From Bacteroidia bacterium (GTDB lineage: Bacteria; Bacteroidota; Bacteroidia; 2-12-FULL-35-15), in the NCBI GenBank assembly GCA_030654175.1, contig JAURXZ010000049.1, forward strand, positions 280,334 to 344,333: a stretch of DNA of 64,000 nucleotides. The letters are read 5' to 3'. Within the stretch, counting starts at the first letter, position 1. Each line of letters begins with the position of its first letter. The position numbers and the translations under genes are program-made. Of this stretch, positions 10,901 to 21,204 are shown in pieces. The notes beneath the pieces are model-generated. The model was not told the DNA's origin. It saw only the letters and a program-made list of their open reading frames with translations, and did not search any database.

Positions 10901-13900
10901 GTAACGGTAACCGAATATGTACCTGGTAACAAGCCTGTAGCGACTGAATCGGTGCCACCTGATGGTAGCCATGAGTAGGTAAATGGACCGGAATTTCCTG
11001 AAGCAATGGCTGATGCTGTTCCATTGGCCCCTCCACTACAACTCACATTTGTTGTTGAGAAAACAGTTGCTATTGGACTAGGATTATCATTTATAGTAAC
11101 TGATGTAGTGGCAGCACATAAATTACTATCTGTTACTAAAACAGAGTATGTTCCGGAAAGCAGGGCGCTTGTAGTAGCGTTAGTTCCTCCAGCAGGTGAC
11201 CATTGATATAAATAAGATCCGGTACCACCTGATGCTGATACTGAAGCTTGTCCGTTTGCAACGCTGCAATTTGAACTAATACTTGATGGTGTGAGTATCA
11301 TCAATGTAGGTTGGGTGACTATAGTTGAGTCAATAAGCGTACATCCTTTTGAATCCACAATAGAAACAGTATACGTTCCAATTGTTAGGTTAGATTGATT
11401 CTTTCCATTCAGACTGCCAGGCATCCAAAAATAGTTATAAGGAGGTGTTCCTCCTGATGCAGATGCAGAAACTGTACCATCTGATCCACCAAAACAGGAA
11501 ACAGGGGTAAATGAAGGAGAAGCTGAAAGCGCAATCATTGGTTCTGTAATAATAAAAGGAGTAGTTTTAACACAACTGTTTGTATCCGTAACCTGTATAG
11601 TATAAGAATTAGCTGAAAGATTGGACAGACTTGTACCCGTTGTGCCACCTGGTAACCAGAGATATGTATAACCAGGGGTGCCACCAGATGCAATGGCTGA
11701 TGCACCACCGTTAGTATTGCCAAAACAGCTAACAGCGGTTTTACTTATAGTTATCAGAATTGGTGAAGGCTCGGTAATTTCCGGGCTTACTTCCGGGAGC
11801 GAAACACACAAATTAGCATCGGTAACAGTAACCGTATAGGTGCCAGCTGACAAACCTGAGGCTATTGAACCAGTATTACCTGAAGGTAACCAGGAGTAAG
11901 TGAATGGACCTGCTGCACTTCCTGAAACAGAAACGGTAGCAGTACCGTCCGAACCTCCGGTACAGCTTACATTTGTGGTAGCAATAACAGTAGCAATTGG
12001 ACTTGGATTGGGGATAACAGTTACAAATGTTGAAGCAGGACAAGCATTACTGTCTGCAACAGAAACAGTATAAGTTCCGGGAAGCAAATCAGTTATTGTT
12101 GCAGTTGTTTCACCTGCATTTGACCATTGATAAATATATGGAGCAATTCCACCTGCCACAGAAACAGATGCTTGTCCGTTTGGCAGGTCACATTTTGCAT
12201 TGATACCTGATGAGGTAAGTATCAATGGAGTAGGCTGAGTAATGGTAATGGAATCCATTATACTACAACCATTTGCATCAAATATTGTAACGGTATAGGT
12301 TCCTACAGTGAGGTTGAAAAGGGTTTGTGCATTGTAATTTCCCGGCATCCAGTTAAAATCATAGGGAGCTGTTCCTCCAGATGCGGAAGCAGAAACAGAA
12401 CCGTCTCCTCCTCCAAAACATGAAACTGGCGTGTAAGTCAGAGAATTAGAGACAAACGCAGATGGTCCTACTATGGTAAAGGATGTTGTTTGAACACAAC
12501 TGTTTGTATCTGTAACCTGTATATTATAAGTGTTGGCTGAAAGATTTGTTATACTTGTACCTGTTGTTCCACTTGGCAACCACTTATAGGCATATCCCGG
12601 TGTGCCACCCGTTGCAATAGCAGAAGCATTTCCATCACTACCTCCAAAGCAGCTTAAAGGGCTTGTTGTAACACTAATATATATGGGGTTAGGTTCTGTA
12701 ATTTCCTGGCTTATTACAGGGATCGATTGACATAAATTGGTATCGGTAACGGTAAGTGTATAACTACCTATAGATAAACCAGTTCCAATAGAATCTGTAC
12801 CACCAATTGGCAGCCATGAATATGTAAAGGGACCTGAAGTTCCTGAAACAGTGGCGGAGGCGGTCCCATTAGTGCCTCCCGTACAGCTCACATTGGTTGT
12901 TGAATAAATGGTGGCTACAGGAATTGGATTATCATTAACAGTTATTTCTTTTGTGGCAATACATGCATTGCTGTCAGAAACCGAAACTGTATACGATCCT
13001 GAAAGTAAAGCTGTTGCTGAAGAGTTTGTTCCTCCTGAAGGTGTCCATTGATATAAATAGAATCCGGTTCCTCCGGACACAGAAACAGAGGCTTGACCAT
13101 TCGCAAAACTACAATTGGAATTAATACTGTCTGTTGAAAGCATCAAAGGAGTGGCTTGAGTTATGGTCGTGGAGTCTATAAAAACACATCCTTTTGAGTC
13201 AGTCACAGTAAGTGTATAGCTGCCTGATGACAGGTTACTTGGGTTTTCTCCATTCAGATTCCCAGGCATGTAACTATAGTTATATTGCGATGTACCACCA
13301 GAAGTAATAGCAGAAATTGAACCATCCGATCCGCCAAAACAGGAAACAGGTGTATTCGAGAGGGTGTTGGTAAGAGCTGCCGATGGTTGGGTTATGGTAA
13401 CAGAATTTTGTGCCAGGCAATTGTTAGTGTCGGTGACAGTTAGAGTGAATGTTCCTAATGTTAAATTAGATAATGAACTTGTTGTCATTGCGCCCGGCAT
13501 CCAGGAATAGTTATAGTTTAAAGTTCCTCCGGAGGCTAATGCGGATATTGAACCATCGCTTCCACCAAAACAACTAACATCAACCTGATTGCTGAATGTA
13601 ATTCCTAATTGCGCAGGTTCAGTAATAACAGCAGTAGCATTTGCACTACACCCGAATGAATCAGTAACGGTTAAAGAATAAGTTCCAATTGATAAATTTG
13701 ATATGGAGTCAGCTGTAAATCCGCCAGGTTGCCACAAATAGGTATATGGAGGAGTCCCACCCGTATGGATTGCCTTTGCCGTTCCATTACTGTAATAATT
13801 ACAGGTTGTATTAGTACTTGATGTGCTAGCTAAAAGTTGAGTAGGTTGGATTATAGTAATGAAATCTTTTAAAATACATCCTTTCAAATCAACAATAATT

Positions 13901-16900
13901 ATAGTATCAGTCCCGGCAATTAAACTACTTATTGAAGTTGTTGTTTCTCCTCCGGGTTTCCATAAATAAGTATAGCCTGAGGTTCCTCCCGAAGCATTCG
14001 AAGCTACTGAACCATTATTTCCACCATAACAACTAACATTTGTTTGATTACTAAAACTTTGACTTAAAAGTGTTGGTTCTGTAATAGTTGTAATAGCAGT
14101 TCCTGTGCACCCTTTGTAATCTTTAGCTGTTACGGTATACGTTGCAGCGGAAAGTGTAGAAGCGTTTTTGCCATTAATGTTTCCCGGCATCCAATTATAA
14201 AGAAAGGCTCCTCCATTCCCGCCCGTTGCAGAGGTCGCAGAAGCGGAACCGTCATTTCCACCAAAACAGGAAACATGAGAGAAGGAGGAAATAGAAACTG
14301 CAACTGGAGCTGCAGGTTGGCCAATAGTAGCCGTATTGGTTTGTGTACAACCTTTTGAATCTGTAACATTTATTGTATACGTGCCGGCAATTCGATTTAT
14401 AATACCTGAAGTTGTTGTTCCGCCTGGCAACCATTGGTAAGTGTATCCTGGAGTACCGCCCAATGTAATAGATGATGCACTACCATTAGCCCCTCCAAAA
14501 CAACTTACCGGGTTACTTGTTGTACTTAATAAAACCGGTGTTGGTTGATAAAGAGAATCAGTATCAGATGATTTACAACCATTTGAATCAGTAACTTTAA
14601 CGGTATATGTTCCAGTTGAAAGACCAGTAGCCGTGGCATTGGTTCCACCTGATGGAAGCCATAAATATGAAAAAGTTCCAGTACCCCCTACTGTATTTAC
14701 AGTTATTGTACCATCAGAATAACCATAACAACTTGGCATTGTTAGGGCAATAGATGCAGTTGGTGCTAAATCATCATTTACATTGGCAAATTGTGTTGCT
14801 TTGCAACCATTAGCATCGGTTACTGTAACTGAGTAAGCATCGGCAACTAAGTTAATAATGGAACTATTCGTACCTCCTGTTGACCATAGATAAGAATATG
14901 CAGGTGTACCATTAGTTACGGCAACAGATGCTGAACCAGTTGCAGAATTACATGCAGAATTTACAACTGTTATTGTAAGTATCATTGGGGGAGGCTCAGC
15001 AATAGTGAAGGAATTAGTATTTGTACAAGTATTTCCATCCCTTACTGTTACAGTATAAATTCCTGCCCTGGTATTAGAAACCGTTTGTCCAATTATCGTT
15101 GAGGGTGTAGGAGTTATCCAGGTATACGTGTATGCCCCGCTGCCACCTGTTGCTGATGCAGTAATTGATCCATCTGCTTTTTGATAACAAGTTGGAGAGA
15201 CCGGTAAAGCAGAAACTACTAGTGCAGCCGGTTGTGTAATAATAACAGAATTTGTTGCAGTACATCCTTTTGAATCAGTTATTGTGACGGTTTTGGTTCC
15301 TGCTGTAAAATTAGATACTGAATTTGTTGTTGCACCTCCTGGCGCCCATGAATAGGTATAATTTAAAGTTCCTCCTGTACCGCTTGCAGCTACTGCACCG
15401 TTGCTGCCTCCAAAACAACTTACATTCGTTTGGGCTGAAAAACTTACGGCAAGCGTTGCCGGCTCAGTAATTATTGCCGTTGATGTTGCCGTACATCCCT
15501 TTGAATCAGTGGAGGTCACAGAATAAGTTCCAGCTGATAAATTTGTTATTGTACTTGTAGTAAATGCTCCAGGCTGCCATAAGTACGAATAGCTTGCTGT
15601 TCCCCCTGAACATGTTGCAGTTGCTGTTCCATTGTTCAGGTTATTGCAGGTTTCATTGTTTTTTGTCGTACTTGCAATGAGTAAATTTGGCTGGGTGATA
15701 ATTACTGGTTTGGTTACTGTGCATCCTTTGGAATCAGTTACAGTTACAGAATAGGTACCGGCAATAAGATTGGTTCTGCTTGCGGTAGTTGCTCCACCTG
15801 GTGACCATAGATAAGTATATCCTGAAGTACCCCCGGTAGGACTTGCCGTTACTGAACCATTATTTCCTCCTTTACAACTTACATTTACCTGAGATGTGAA
15901 ATTTATTGCCAATACAGGAGGTTCGGTGACGATTGCTAGAGCTGTTACTGAACATCCCTTAGAATCTTTTACAGTTAGGGTATAGGTTCCTGCTGCTAAA
16001 GCGGTTTTTGTCACCGTTGTTTGAAAGCCAGGTTGCCATGAATAAGTGTAACCAGGGCTTCCTCCTGAAGGAACCGCAGTTGCAGTCCCATTATTGGAAT
16101 AGCTGCAAGTTTCAATTGTAGTTGTTGTAGTGGCTGAAAGGACAGCTGGTTCAGTTATTACAACAGAATTCGATGCAGTACATCCTCTGGAATCAGTAAT
16201 AGTTAAAGTATGTGTTCCTGCAGCTAAATTGTTTCTGTTTCCTGTGGTTGCCCCACCGGGGGCCCATAAATAGGTATAGTTTGGGGTGCCACCCGCAGGT
16301 ATTGAAGTTATTACTCCATTGTTTCCCCCAAAACAGCTTGCGTCAGTTTGTCCGGAAAAATTTACAGATAAAATCACGGGTTCAGTAACTATTGCTTGAG
16401 TTGTAGAAATACATCCTTTTGAATCAGTGGTAGTTATGGTATATGTATTGGCAGATAAGCCGGTAATTGAATTACTTGTTTGGCCACCGGGTTGCCACAA
16501 ATAAGTATAGCCTGAACCAGGTGTACCTCCTGTAACAACTACTGTTGAAGTCCCGTTATTTAGGTTACTGCAAGACTCATTGGTGCTTGATGCGATTGCA
16601 GAAAGTTGAGTTGGCTCTGTTATTATAACAGGTTTTATCGCGCTACAGCCTAAATTGTCCAGTACAGTTAAGGTATATGTTCCTGCTGTTAGATTAGATA
16701 TTGAAGCAGTTGTAGCAGCTCCGGGTGCCCAAGAATAAGTATAAGCCGGGTTGCCACCTGTTGGGGTGCCAGTTACTGAGCCGGTATTGTCTCCAAAACA
16801 AGTTGATATATTTATTTGTCCTGTAAAATTTATTGCCAATAAGGAAGGTTCTGCTACAATTGCATTTGATGTTGCCGTGCACCCTCTTGAGTCGGTTACA

Positions 16901-19900
16901 ATTAAAGTATAAGTTGAAGCTTGTAAATTCGAAATAGTGGAGGTTGTTTGTAAGCCCGGTTTCCATAAGTAAGTATAACCAGAAGTACCTCCTGATGGAA
17001 CAGCTGTTGCAGTTCCGTTATTTAAGTTATTACAAGTTTCATTGGTGATTGTTGCGTTTGCTGAAAGAGCTGCCGGTTCTGTTATTGATACAGAATTAGT
17101 TGCTGTACATCCTTTCCCATCTGTTACAGTTACTGTGTAAGTCCCAACTTGTAAATTGTTTTTGGTGGCGGAAGTGGTTCCACCCGGTGCCCATAAATAA
17201 GTGTAATTTGGCGTGCCTCCATTAGGTGTTACAGAAACTGTACCATTACTCCCCCCCAAACAACTTACATTTATTTGTCCTGTAAAATTAGCAACTAAAA
17301 GAGCAGGTTCTGAAATTACTGCAAGTGCGTTGGCAGCACAGCCTTTTGAATCGGTTGCTGTAACTGTATAGGTTTGTGAAGAGAGAGTTGTAGCCAATGA
17401 AGTTGTTGCACCATTGCTCCATAAATAAGTATAAGGCGAACTGCCGCCCACTGCTGTGGCCGTTGCAGTTCCATTGTTCAGATAACTACAGGTTTCATTG
17501 GTTTTAGTTGTGCTAGCCGAAACGATGGAGGGTTGTGTTATAACAACAGGTTTTGTTACACTACATCCATTAAGATCCGATAAGGTTAATGTATATGTTC
17601 CGGCTGTTAAATTAGATATAGTGCTTGTAGTTGCTGATCCGGGCATCCAGGAATACGTATAGGTTGGAGTACCTCCAGAGGCTGTTGCGGTTATAGCTCC
17701 ATTGTTGTCTCCAAAGCATGTAGATACATTTGTTTGTCCTGTTATACCTATTGCTAAGGCAATTGGCTGAGTGATTATTGCAGTGGTAGTTGCAGTGCAC
17801 TCATTCGAATCGGTCACCGTTAAGGTGTAGGTACCTGCCTGTAAATTTGAAACAGTTCCGGTGGTTTGTAAAGCAGGTTGCCACAAATAAGTATAAGGTG
17901 AAGTGCCACCCGATGGAATAGCTGTTGCAGTTCCATTATTCAGGTAATTACATGTTTCATTTGTACTAGAAGTGCTAGCTGAAACAGCATTTGGTTGAGT
18001 GAGGGTAACAGAACTTGTAGCAACACATCCTTTGGAATCAGTAACTGATAGCGTATATGTTCCGGCTGTTAAATTTGAAATGGCATTTGTAGAAGCAGAT
18101 CCCGGCAACCAGGAATAAGTAAAATTGGGAGTTCCTCCGGAAGGAAGTGCAGAAATTGAACCATTGTTCCCTCCAAAACATGTTACAGGAGAAGGGCTTA
18201 ATGTTACTGAAAGAGTTAGTTGGGTGACGGTGTAGTTAGTGATTGTTTGACAACCTTTAGAATCTGTAACAGTAACACTATATGTACCTATAGAAAGATT
18301 TGTGATTTGAGCAGTAGTTGCACCAGTGCTCCATAAATAAGTATATGGGGTATTACCACCGGTGGGTGATAATGAAATGGCTCCGCTGCTCCCCCCGGAA
18401 CAAACGATATGAGTTATCAAAGGATTAAGTGCAATTGAAACAGGTTGATTAATAGCAACAGTGTTTGTGGTGCTGCATCCTTTATAATCCAATGCAGTTA
18501 AGGTATAGGTTTGAGATGTAAGATTAGATATTTGAGCAGTTGTTGCTCCATTGTTCCATGAATATGTAAAGGGAGAGTTACCTCCTGATAATATTGCACT
18601 TACAGCGCCATCGGTACCATTCACACAACTTACATGAGTAGGGGTAAAAGAAATTAATGTTGGAGCAGGCTGGATAACAGTATAGTTGGAGCTTATCGGA
18701 CAAGCTTTTGAATCTTTTACCGTTACCGTATAGGTGCCGGCTGCAAGCCCAGTAATTTGTTGATTTGTCTGATTTCCTGGTTGCCACAGGTAAGTATATG
18801 AAGCCGTTCCACCACTGGGTGATATAGCGATAGCCCCATTGCTAACTCCATTACAGGTGACATCTGTAATTGTTGGACTGATCGCAAGAGGTGCTACAGG
18901 TTCTGTAATTGTTACAGAATTTGTTGCTGAACATCCTTTCGAATCGGTAACGGTTACGGTATAAGTACCGGCCGGTAAGCTATTTCGATTTGCTGTGGTT
19001 GCTCCACCGGGAGCCCATAAATAAGTATAGTTTGGAGTGCCTCCTGCAGGACTAGCAGTTACAATGCCGTTAGTTCCTCCAAAACAACTTACATTAACCT
19101 GACTAATAAAGTTTATTACCAAAGGTGCAGGCTCAGTGATCGTTGCAAATGAAGTTATTGTACAACCTCTTGAATCAACTGAAGTTAAGGTATAAGTCCC
19201 ACTAGATAAATTGCTAATGCTGCCCGTTGTTTGCGCACCGGGTTGCCACAGGTAAGTATATGGAGCACTACCACCTGTTGAAACTACTGTTGCTGTTCCA
19301 TTATTCAGATAACTGCAGGTTTCATTGACAATGGTTATGGTTGCTGCTGCTGTAGCCGGTTGTGTAACATTAACAGTATTGGAAACCAGACATCCTAAAT
19401 TATCAGTAACGTTTAAAGTATAGGTTCCTGCACTTAAACCCGATGCATTGGGAGATGTAGCGCCTGAACTCCAGTTGTATGTGTAAGGGGAAGCCCCACC
19501 TGATACTGTTGAGTTGGCTGTACCATCAATACCATTAAAACAGCTTACAGGAGTTGGTGTAAGTGCTATTGTTATCAGGTTTGGTTGGGTAATTGTGTAT
19601 GATGAAGATTTTTGACATCCCTTTGAATCAGTTACATTTACAGTATAAGTACCCGCTGTTTGGTTATTTATTGATGCAGTAGTTTGATTTCCAGGTTGCC
19701 ACAAATAGGTGTAAGGAATAGTACCTCCGGAAGCAGCTATTGATATCGCACCATTACTTCCCCCTGAACATGTAACATTAGTAATTGAAGAAGCAAGTGC
19801 AATGGGAGGTGGCTGTATAATGGTTGCTGAGCTTGTTGTGGTACAACCGATACCATTTGTAATTGTTACTGTATAATTACCAAAGCCCAATCCTGTGGCT

Positions 19901-21204
19901 GTTGATGCTGTTTGAGCCGGAGAGGTGTTCCAGGAATACGTATAAGGGGGGACACCACCAACAACTGAAACAGTTATGCCTCCATTGGATCCTCCATAAC
20001 AGTTTAAAAATAGGCTTACTGAAGCAACAGCAGTACCTGTAAAGCCGGCATAATTAATTCTGACAACATCAGTTGCTGCTGCACAGGTACCGTTCCCTGT
20101 TGTGGTTAGCGTTAAATCAGCATATCCAAGAGATAATTCAAGAGGAGATGGAGTATAGGTTGCGGTAAGAGATGAATTGTTAGGGCTAAAAATGCCTCCT
20201 CCTGACCAAATCCCTCCATTTGCACCGGCAACAGAACCGTTTAATGTAGCTGTAGGAAATTGATAACAGACAGTTTGGTCAGTGCCGGCATTTGCAGAAA
20301 CAGGAACAGTATATTTTTGAACCTGCACAGATGCTGTAGCATTACAGCCGGTTCCGTCTGAAAGGACAACCGTATACAATCCATAAGGGACCGTAATATT
20401 TTGAGAAGAATTAATATTGTTCCATAAGTAAGTGTATGAACCAGATCCCCCCAATCCAACCGCATTAATTGTGGTTGAGTTTGGGGTCTGCCCATTACAA
20501 ATTACCGGATTTGCCGGGGAAATAGTAACCGAAAGAGGAGGTGTAAAATACACGCGAACCGTATCACAAAGAGGACCACAACCACTTGTGGATGGGGAGC
20601 CGCAAATTTGATAATCGACATAAGCAGGTGGAGAGGAGCCCGGTATGATCGTTGGGTTTAAGCAACTGGTACAGGATAAATACCCATTGTATGTGGGGTT
20701 GTTTGGCACAGATTTCCAGATAATAGTAGCAGGATCAAAACCTGCAGCATTTATTACTTTTGAACAACCCTGACTTATTGAAATATTTGGGCCTGCAGTA
20801 GGCCGGGGCACTGAAACGATCTTAAAAAGTGAGGTTATATCGGCCGGATTACAAAAAGTTAAAATATGTGGTCCTGCTCCTGATAAACAAACAAAAGATC
20901 CGACATTTATGGCTGTAGATCCGCATCCTATCCTGTAAACTCCTTGAGAAGGTGCAGGATTCATTTCAAAGCGGACTCCCATAGAACCAGGATTCAGAGT
21001 GATACTAAATTTGATGCACCTGTTTCCATCGGATGAAAAATTAGGGCAGCAATTGATCTGTAATGGTCCTATAGTTGGATATGATTGAGTATAAACAGCG
21101 GAAGAACTTGCAGATAGATCAACAGGAAATGCAACCGGACATTGAGAGTACGATTGAAAATAGAACAAAAAAAACGTTATTAATAAAAATAACTTGCTTC
21201 TCAT
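7951..21204 (-). CDS. Giant SprB-repeat adhesin with T9SS type-B sorting domain (4417 aa)
   Basis: The protein starts with a signal peptide (MRSKLFLLITFFLFYFQSYS). A ~400-residue N-terminal region follows, paralogous in part to that of the partial giant protein. Then come about 47 SprB-type repeats of ~76 residues (about residues 400-3990). Each has a Cys near its start, a GGTPxYTYxW core, and a TYTVTVTDSKGC-like end. After a short Ig-like stretch come two PKD domains with WSFGDG motifs (about 4190-4300). The C-terminus (about 4315-4417, FPNAFTPNPDG, YNRWGEIIFE, GWDGYY) is a gliding-motility-associated CHU_C / type-B T9SS sorting domain. It is probably exported by the T9SS and held on the surface as a filamentous adhesin for gliding or attachment. 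PD40 and PorP/SprF genes follow on the same strand. No internal stop is present across 13.2 kb, so the gene appears intact. Confidence 0.93.
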   Translation of the reverse strand: MRSKLFLLITFFLFYFQSYSQCPVAFPVDLSASSSAVYTQSYPTIGPLQINCCPNFSSDGNRCIKFSITLNPGSMGVRFEMNPAPSQGVYRIGCGSTAINVGSFVCLSGAGPHILTFCNPADITSLFKIVSVPRPTAGPNISISQGCSKVINAAGFDPATIIWKSVPNNPTYNGYLSCTSCLNPTIIPGSSPPAYVDYQICGSPSTSGCGPLCDTVRVYFTPPLSVTISPANPVICNGQTPNSTTINAVGLGGSGSYTYLWNNINSSQNITVPYGLYTVVLSDGTGCNATASVQVQKYTVPVSANAGTDQTVCYQFPTATLNGSVAGANGGIWSGGGIFSPNNSSLTATYTPSPLELSLGYADLTLTTTGNGTCAAATDVVRINYAGFTGTAVASVSLFLNCYGGSNGGITVSVVGGVPPYTYSWNTSPAQTASTATGLGFGNYTVTITNGIGCTTTSSATIIQPPPIALASSITNVTCSGGSNGAISIAASGGTIPYTYLWQPGNQTTASINNQTAGTYTVNVTDSKGCQKSSSYTITQPNLITIALTPTPVSCFNGIDGTANSTVSGGASPYTYNWSSGATSPNASGLSAGTYTLNVTDNLGCLVSNTVNVTQPATAAATITIVNETCSYLNNGTATVVSTGGSAPYTYLWQPGAQTTGSISNLSSGTYTLTSVDSRGCTITSFATITEPAPLVINFISQVNVSCFGGTNGIVTASPAGGTPNYTYLWAPGGATTANRNSLPAGTYTVTVTDSKGCSATNSVTITEPVAPLAISPTITDVTCNGVSNGAIAISPSGGTASYTYLWQPGNQTNQQITGLAAGTYTVTVKDSKACPISSNYTVIQPAPTLISFTPTHVSCVNGTDGAVSAILSGGNSPFTYSWNNGATTAQISNLTSQTYTLTALDYKGCSTTNTVAINQPVSIALNPLITHIVCSGGSSGAISLSPTGGNTPYTYLWSTGATTAQITNLSIGTYSVTVTDSKGCQTITNYTVTQLTLSVTLSPSPVTCFGGNNGSISALPSGGTPNFTYSWLPGSASTNAISNLTAGTYTLSVTDSKGCVATSSVTLTQPNAVSASTSSTNETCNYLNNGTATAIPSGGTSPYTYLWQPALQTTGTVSNLQAGTYTLTVTDSNECTATTTAIITQPIALAIGITGQTNVSTCFGDNNGAITATASGGTPTYTYSWMPGSATTSTISNLTAGTYTLTLSDLNGCSVTKPVVITQPSIVSASTTKTNETCSYLNNGTATATAVGGSSPYTYLWSNGATTSLATTLSSQTYTVTATDSKGCAANALAVISEPALLVANFTGQINVSCLGGSNGTVSVTPNGGTPNYTYLWAPGGTTSATKNNLQVGTYTVTVTDGKGCTATNSVSITEPAALSANATITNETCNNLNNGTATAVPSGGTSGYTYLWKPGLQTTSTISNLQASTYTLIVTDSRGCTATSNAIVAEPSLLAINFTGQINISTCFGDNTGSVTGTPTGGNPAYTYSWAPGAATTASISNLTAGTYTLTVLDNLGCSAIKPVIITEPTQLSAIASSTNESCSNLNNGTSTVVVTGGTPGSGYTYLWQPGGQTSNSITGLSANTYTITTTDSKGCISTTQAIVTEPVILSVNFSGQTDASCFGGNNGVITSIPAGGTPNYTYLWAPGGATTGNRNNLAAGTHTLTITDSRGCTASNSVVITEPAVLSATTTTTIETCSYSNNGTATAVPSGGSPGYTYSWQPGFQTTVTKTALAAGTYTLTVKDSKGCSVTALAIVTEPPVLAINFTSQVNVSCKGGNNGSVTASPTGGTSGYTYLWSPGGATTASRTNLIAGTYSVTVTDSKGCTVTKPVIITQPNLLIASTTKNNETCNNLNNGTATATCSGGTASYSYLWQPGAFTTSTITNLSAGTYSVTSTDSKGCTATSTAIITEPATLAVSFSAQTNVSCFGGSNGAVAASGTGGTLNYTYSWAPGGATTNSVSNFTAGTKTVTITDSKGCTATNSVIITQPAALVVSALPVSPTCYQKADGSITASATGGSGAYTYTWITPTPSTIIGQTVSNTRAGIYTVTVRDGNTCTNTNSFTIAEPPPMILTITVVNSACNSATGSASVAVTNGTPAYSYLWSTGGTNSSIINLVADAYSVTVTDANGCKATQFANVNDDLAPTASIALTMPSCYGYSDGTITVNTVGGTGTFSYLWLPSGGTNATATGLSTGTYTVKVTDSNGCKSSDTDSLYQPTPVLLSTTSNPVSCFGGANGSASSITLGGTPGYTYQWLPGGTTTSGIINRIAGTYTINVTDSKGCTQTNTATIGQPAAPVAVSISSFSHVSCFGGNDGSASATSATGGNGGAFLYNWMPGNINGKNASTLSAATYTVTAKDYKGCTGTAITTITEPTLLSQSFSNQTNVSCYGGNNGSVASNASGGTSGYTYLWKPGGETTTSISSLIAGTDTIIIVDLKGCILKDFITIIQPTQLLASTSSTNTTCNYYSNGTAKAIHTGGTPPYTYLWQPGGFTADSISNLSIGTYSLTVTDSFGCSANATAVITEPAQLGITFSNQVDVSCFGGSDGSISALASGGTLNYNYSWMPGAMTTSSLSNLTLGTFTLTVTDTNNCLAQNSVTITQPSAALTNTLSNTPVSCFGGSDGSISAITSGGTSQYNYSYMPGNLNGENPSNLSSGSYTLTVTDSKGCVFIDSTTITQATPLMLSTDSINSNCSFANGQASVSVSGGTGFYLYQWTPSGGTNSSATALLSGSYTVSVSDSNACIATKEITVNDNPIPVATIYSTTNVSCTGGTNGTASATVSGTSGPFTYSWLPIGGTDSIGTGLSIGSYTLTVTDTNLCQSIPVISQEITEPNPIYISVTTSPLSCFGGSDGNASAIATGGTPGYAYKWLPSGTTGTSITNLSANTYNIQVTDTNSCVQTTSFTIVGPSAFVSNSLTYTPVSCFGGGDGSVSASASGGTAPYDFNWMPGNYNAQTLFNLTVGTYTVTIFDANGCSIMDSITITQPTPLILTSSGINAKCDLPNGQASVSVAGGIAPYIYQWSNAGETTATITDLLPGTYTVSVADSNACPASTFVTVIPNPSPIATVIATTNVSCTGGSDGTATVSVSGSAAGPFTYSWLPSGNTGSIASGLSAGTYTVTVTDANLCVSLPEVSPEITEPSPILITISKTAVSCFGNTNGGASAIASGGTPGYTYLWLPGGTTGTSLSNLSANSYTIQVTDTNSCVKTTPFIITEPMIALSASPSFTPVSCFGGSDGTVSASASGGTPPYNYFWMPGSLNGKNQSNLTIGTYTVSIVDSKGCTLIDSTIVTQPTLMILTPSSISSNCSVANGQASVSASGGTGSYLYQWSPAGGTNATTSALLSGTYSVLVTDSNLCAATTSVTINDNPSPIATVFSTTNVSCSGGANGTASAIASGNSGPFTYSWLPSGGTDSVATGLLPGTYSVTVTDANLCQSLPAISPVITEPTPISITISASTMSCFGGNNETASASATGGTPGYTYQWLPSGTLGSTISNLSANTYTLQVTDTKNCLQSELFTIAEPSLLTASISSTVNVSCFGGNNGTATVIASGGTPVYGYSWSPTGGNGPTGTVLASGTYTITITDLNGCITTDSAIITQPSQALSATSTVSNITCFGLTNGTAKIVPVGGTPGFSYQWNPSVSISDTASGLSVGNYNIMVTDTNSCQTNLSLSISQPAVLGGTLASVNPSCNLSNGSITPQISGGTYPYTYLWSPGASTNYGINGLAQGNYSVQITDALNCSLSLSASLTDIPVPILSISSIDAVSCFGGSDGSSTITISQGVAPYAINWSPSGGNSLTATSLTSDTYTVTIIDASGCEISDSAVVTEPTPIDLSALTVNDVLCYGGNSGSISIVPSGGTGPLYTYSWAPVSSSSSTASNLAIGTYTLNVTDQNNCISSISVNIAQPTPFSSTIDSIINPICFNGYGSATAIASGGMLPYSYFWSPSSDSVSKANNIKADSYTVTVTDANGCTSSNTLVLTQPTQVITSTGVNDTVCVGQTGIISATAIGGLGNYYYGWQPSGAITSGTLPITPTSDVTYTVVAYDQNGCAGTPATTDAIVYTLDTLSVHAYATSPICPGQSSVVYVETLGTTGTLTYQWNNNLGTGPGVYLVTPSAPTMYIVTVSNVCSSVTDSAAILFNPPPTIALTSDTSALCVPGTIQFFDNSVTGNPNDPITIWNWSFGDGTSSTLEDPPHSYTIPSDYQVTLTITTSGGCTNSTSTPLIINGHPFPVAAFSLSSTELDLPYDVLLCNNQSTGAITYNWSFGDGETSTLTNPQYLYTTIGIYPVQLIAMTEYGCLDTAYSEVTTNAEVKFPNAFTPNPDGTSGGFFDINSLDNNIFFPYTSGVVEYKLEVYNRWGEIIFETQDSKQGWDGYYKNQLCPQDVYIWRAFIKLNNGKIFNKNGNLTLLR
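10575..13345 (-). repeat. Superrepeat of about 920 bp (four SprB units), three copies
   Basis: Four unit types follow each other in fixed order: PVSCFGGxDGSxSAS, then NCSxANGQASVS, then NVSCxGGxxGTA with a PFTYSW core, then SCFGGxxxxASAxATGGTPGYxYxWLP. The set begins near 13340, 12420 and 11495, and the next begins near 10575, a steady period of about 920-925 bases. Confidence 0.7.
15650..17960 (-). repeat. Superrepeat of about 460 bp (two SprB units), five successive periods
   Basis: NETC(S/N)xLNNGTATA-type units alternate strictly with NVSCxGGxNG-type units. The first type occurs near 17955, 17490, 17035, 16575, 16110 and 15650, a period of about 455-465 bases. Confidence 0.7.

Larger units (their letters stand above)
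9240..20010 (-). repeat. Array of about 47 SprB repeat units
   Basis: Hand counting of Cys-started units (NVSCFGG, NETCNYLNNG, PVSCFGGSDG, NSNCSFANGQ types) gives about 47, each about 228 bases. Short words such as CATCCTTTTGAATCAGT recur many times at DNA level, so the region is prone to recombination and assembly collapse. Confidence 0.85.

Noticed and set aside
1-21204. CRISPR array suspected from the regular repeats
   Set aside because: The repeats translate into continuous SprB protein units with no spacers of constant size and no leader or cas genes.
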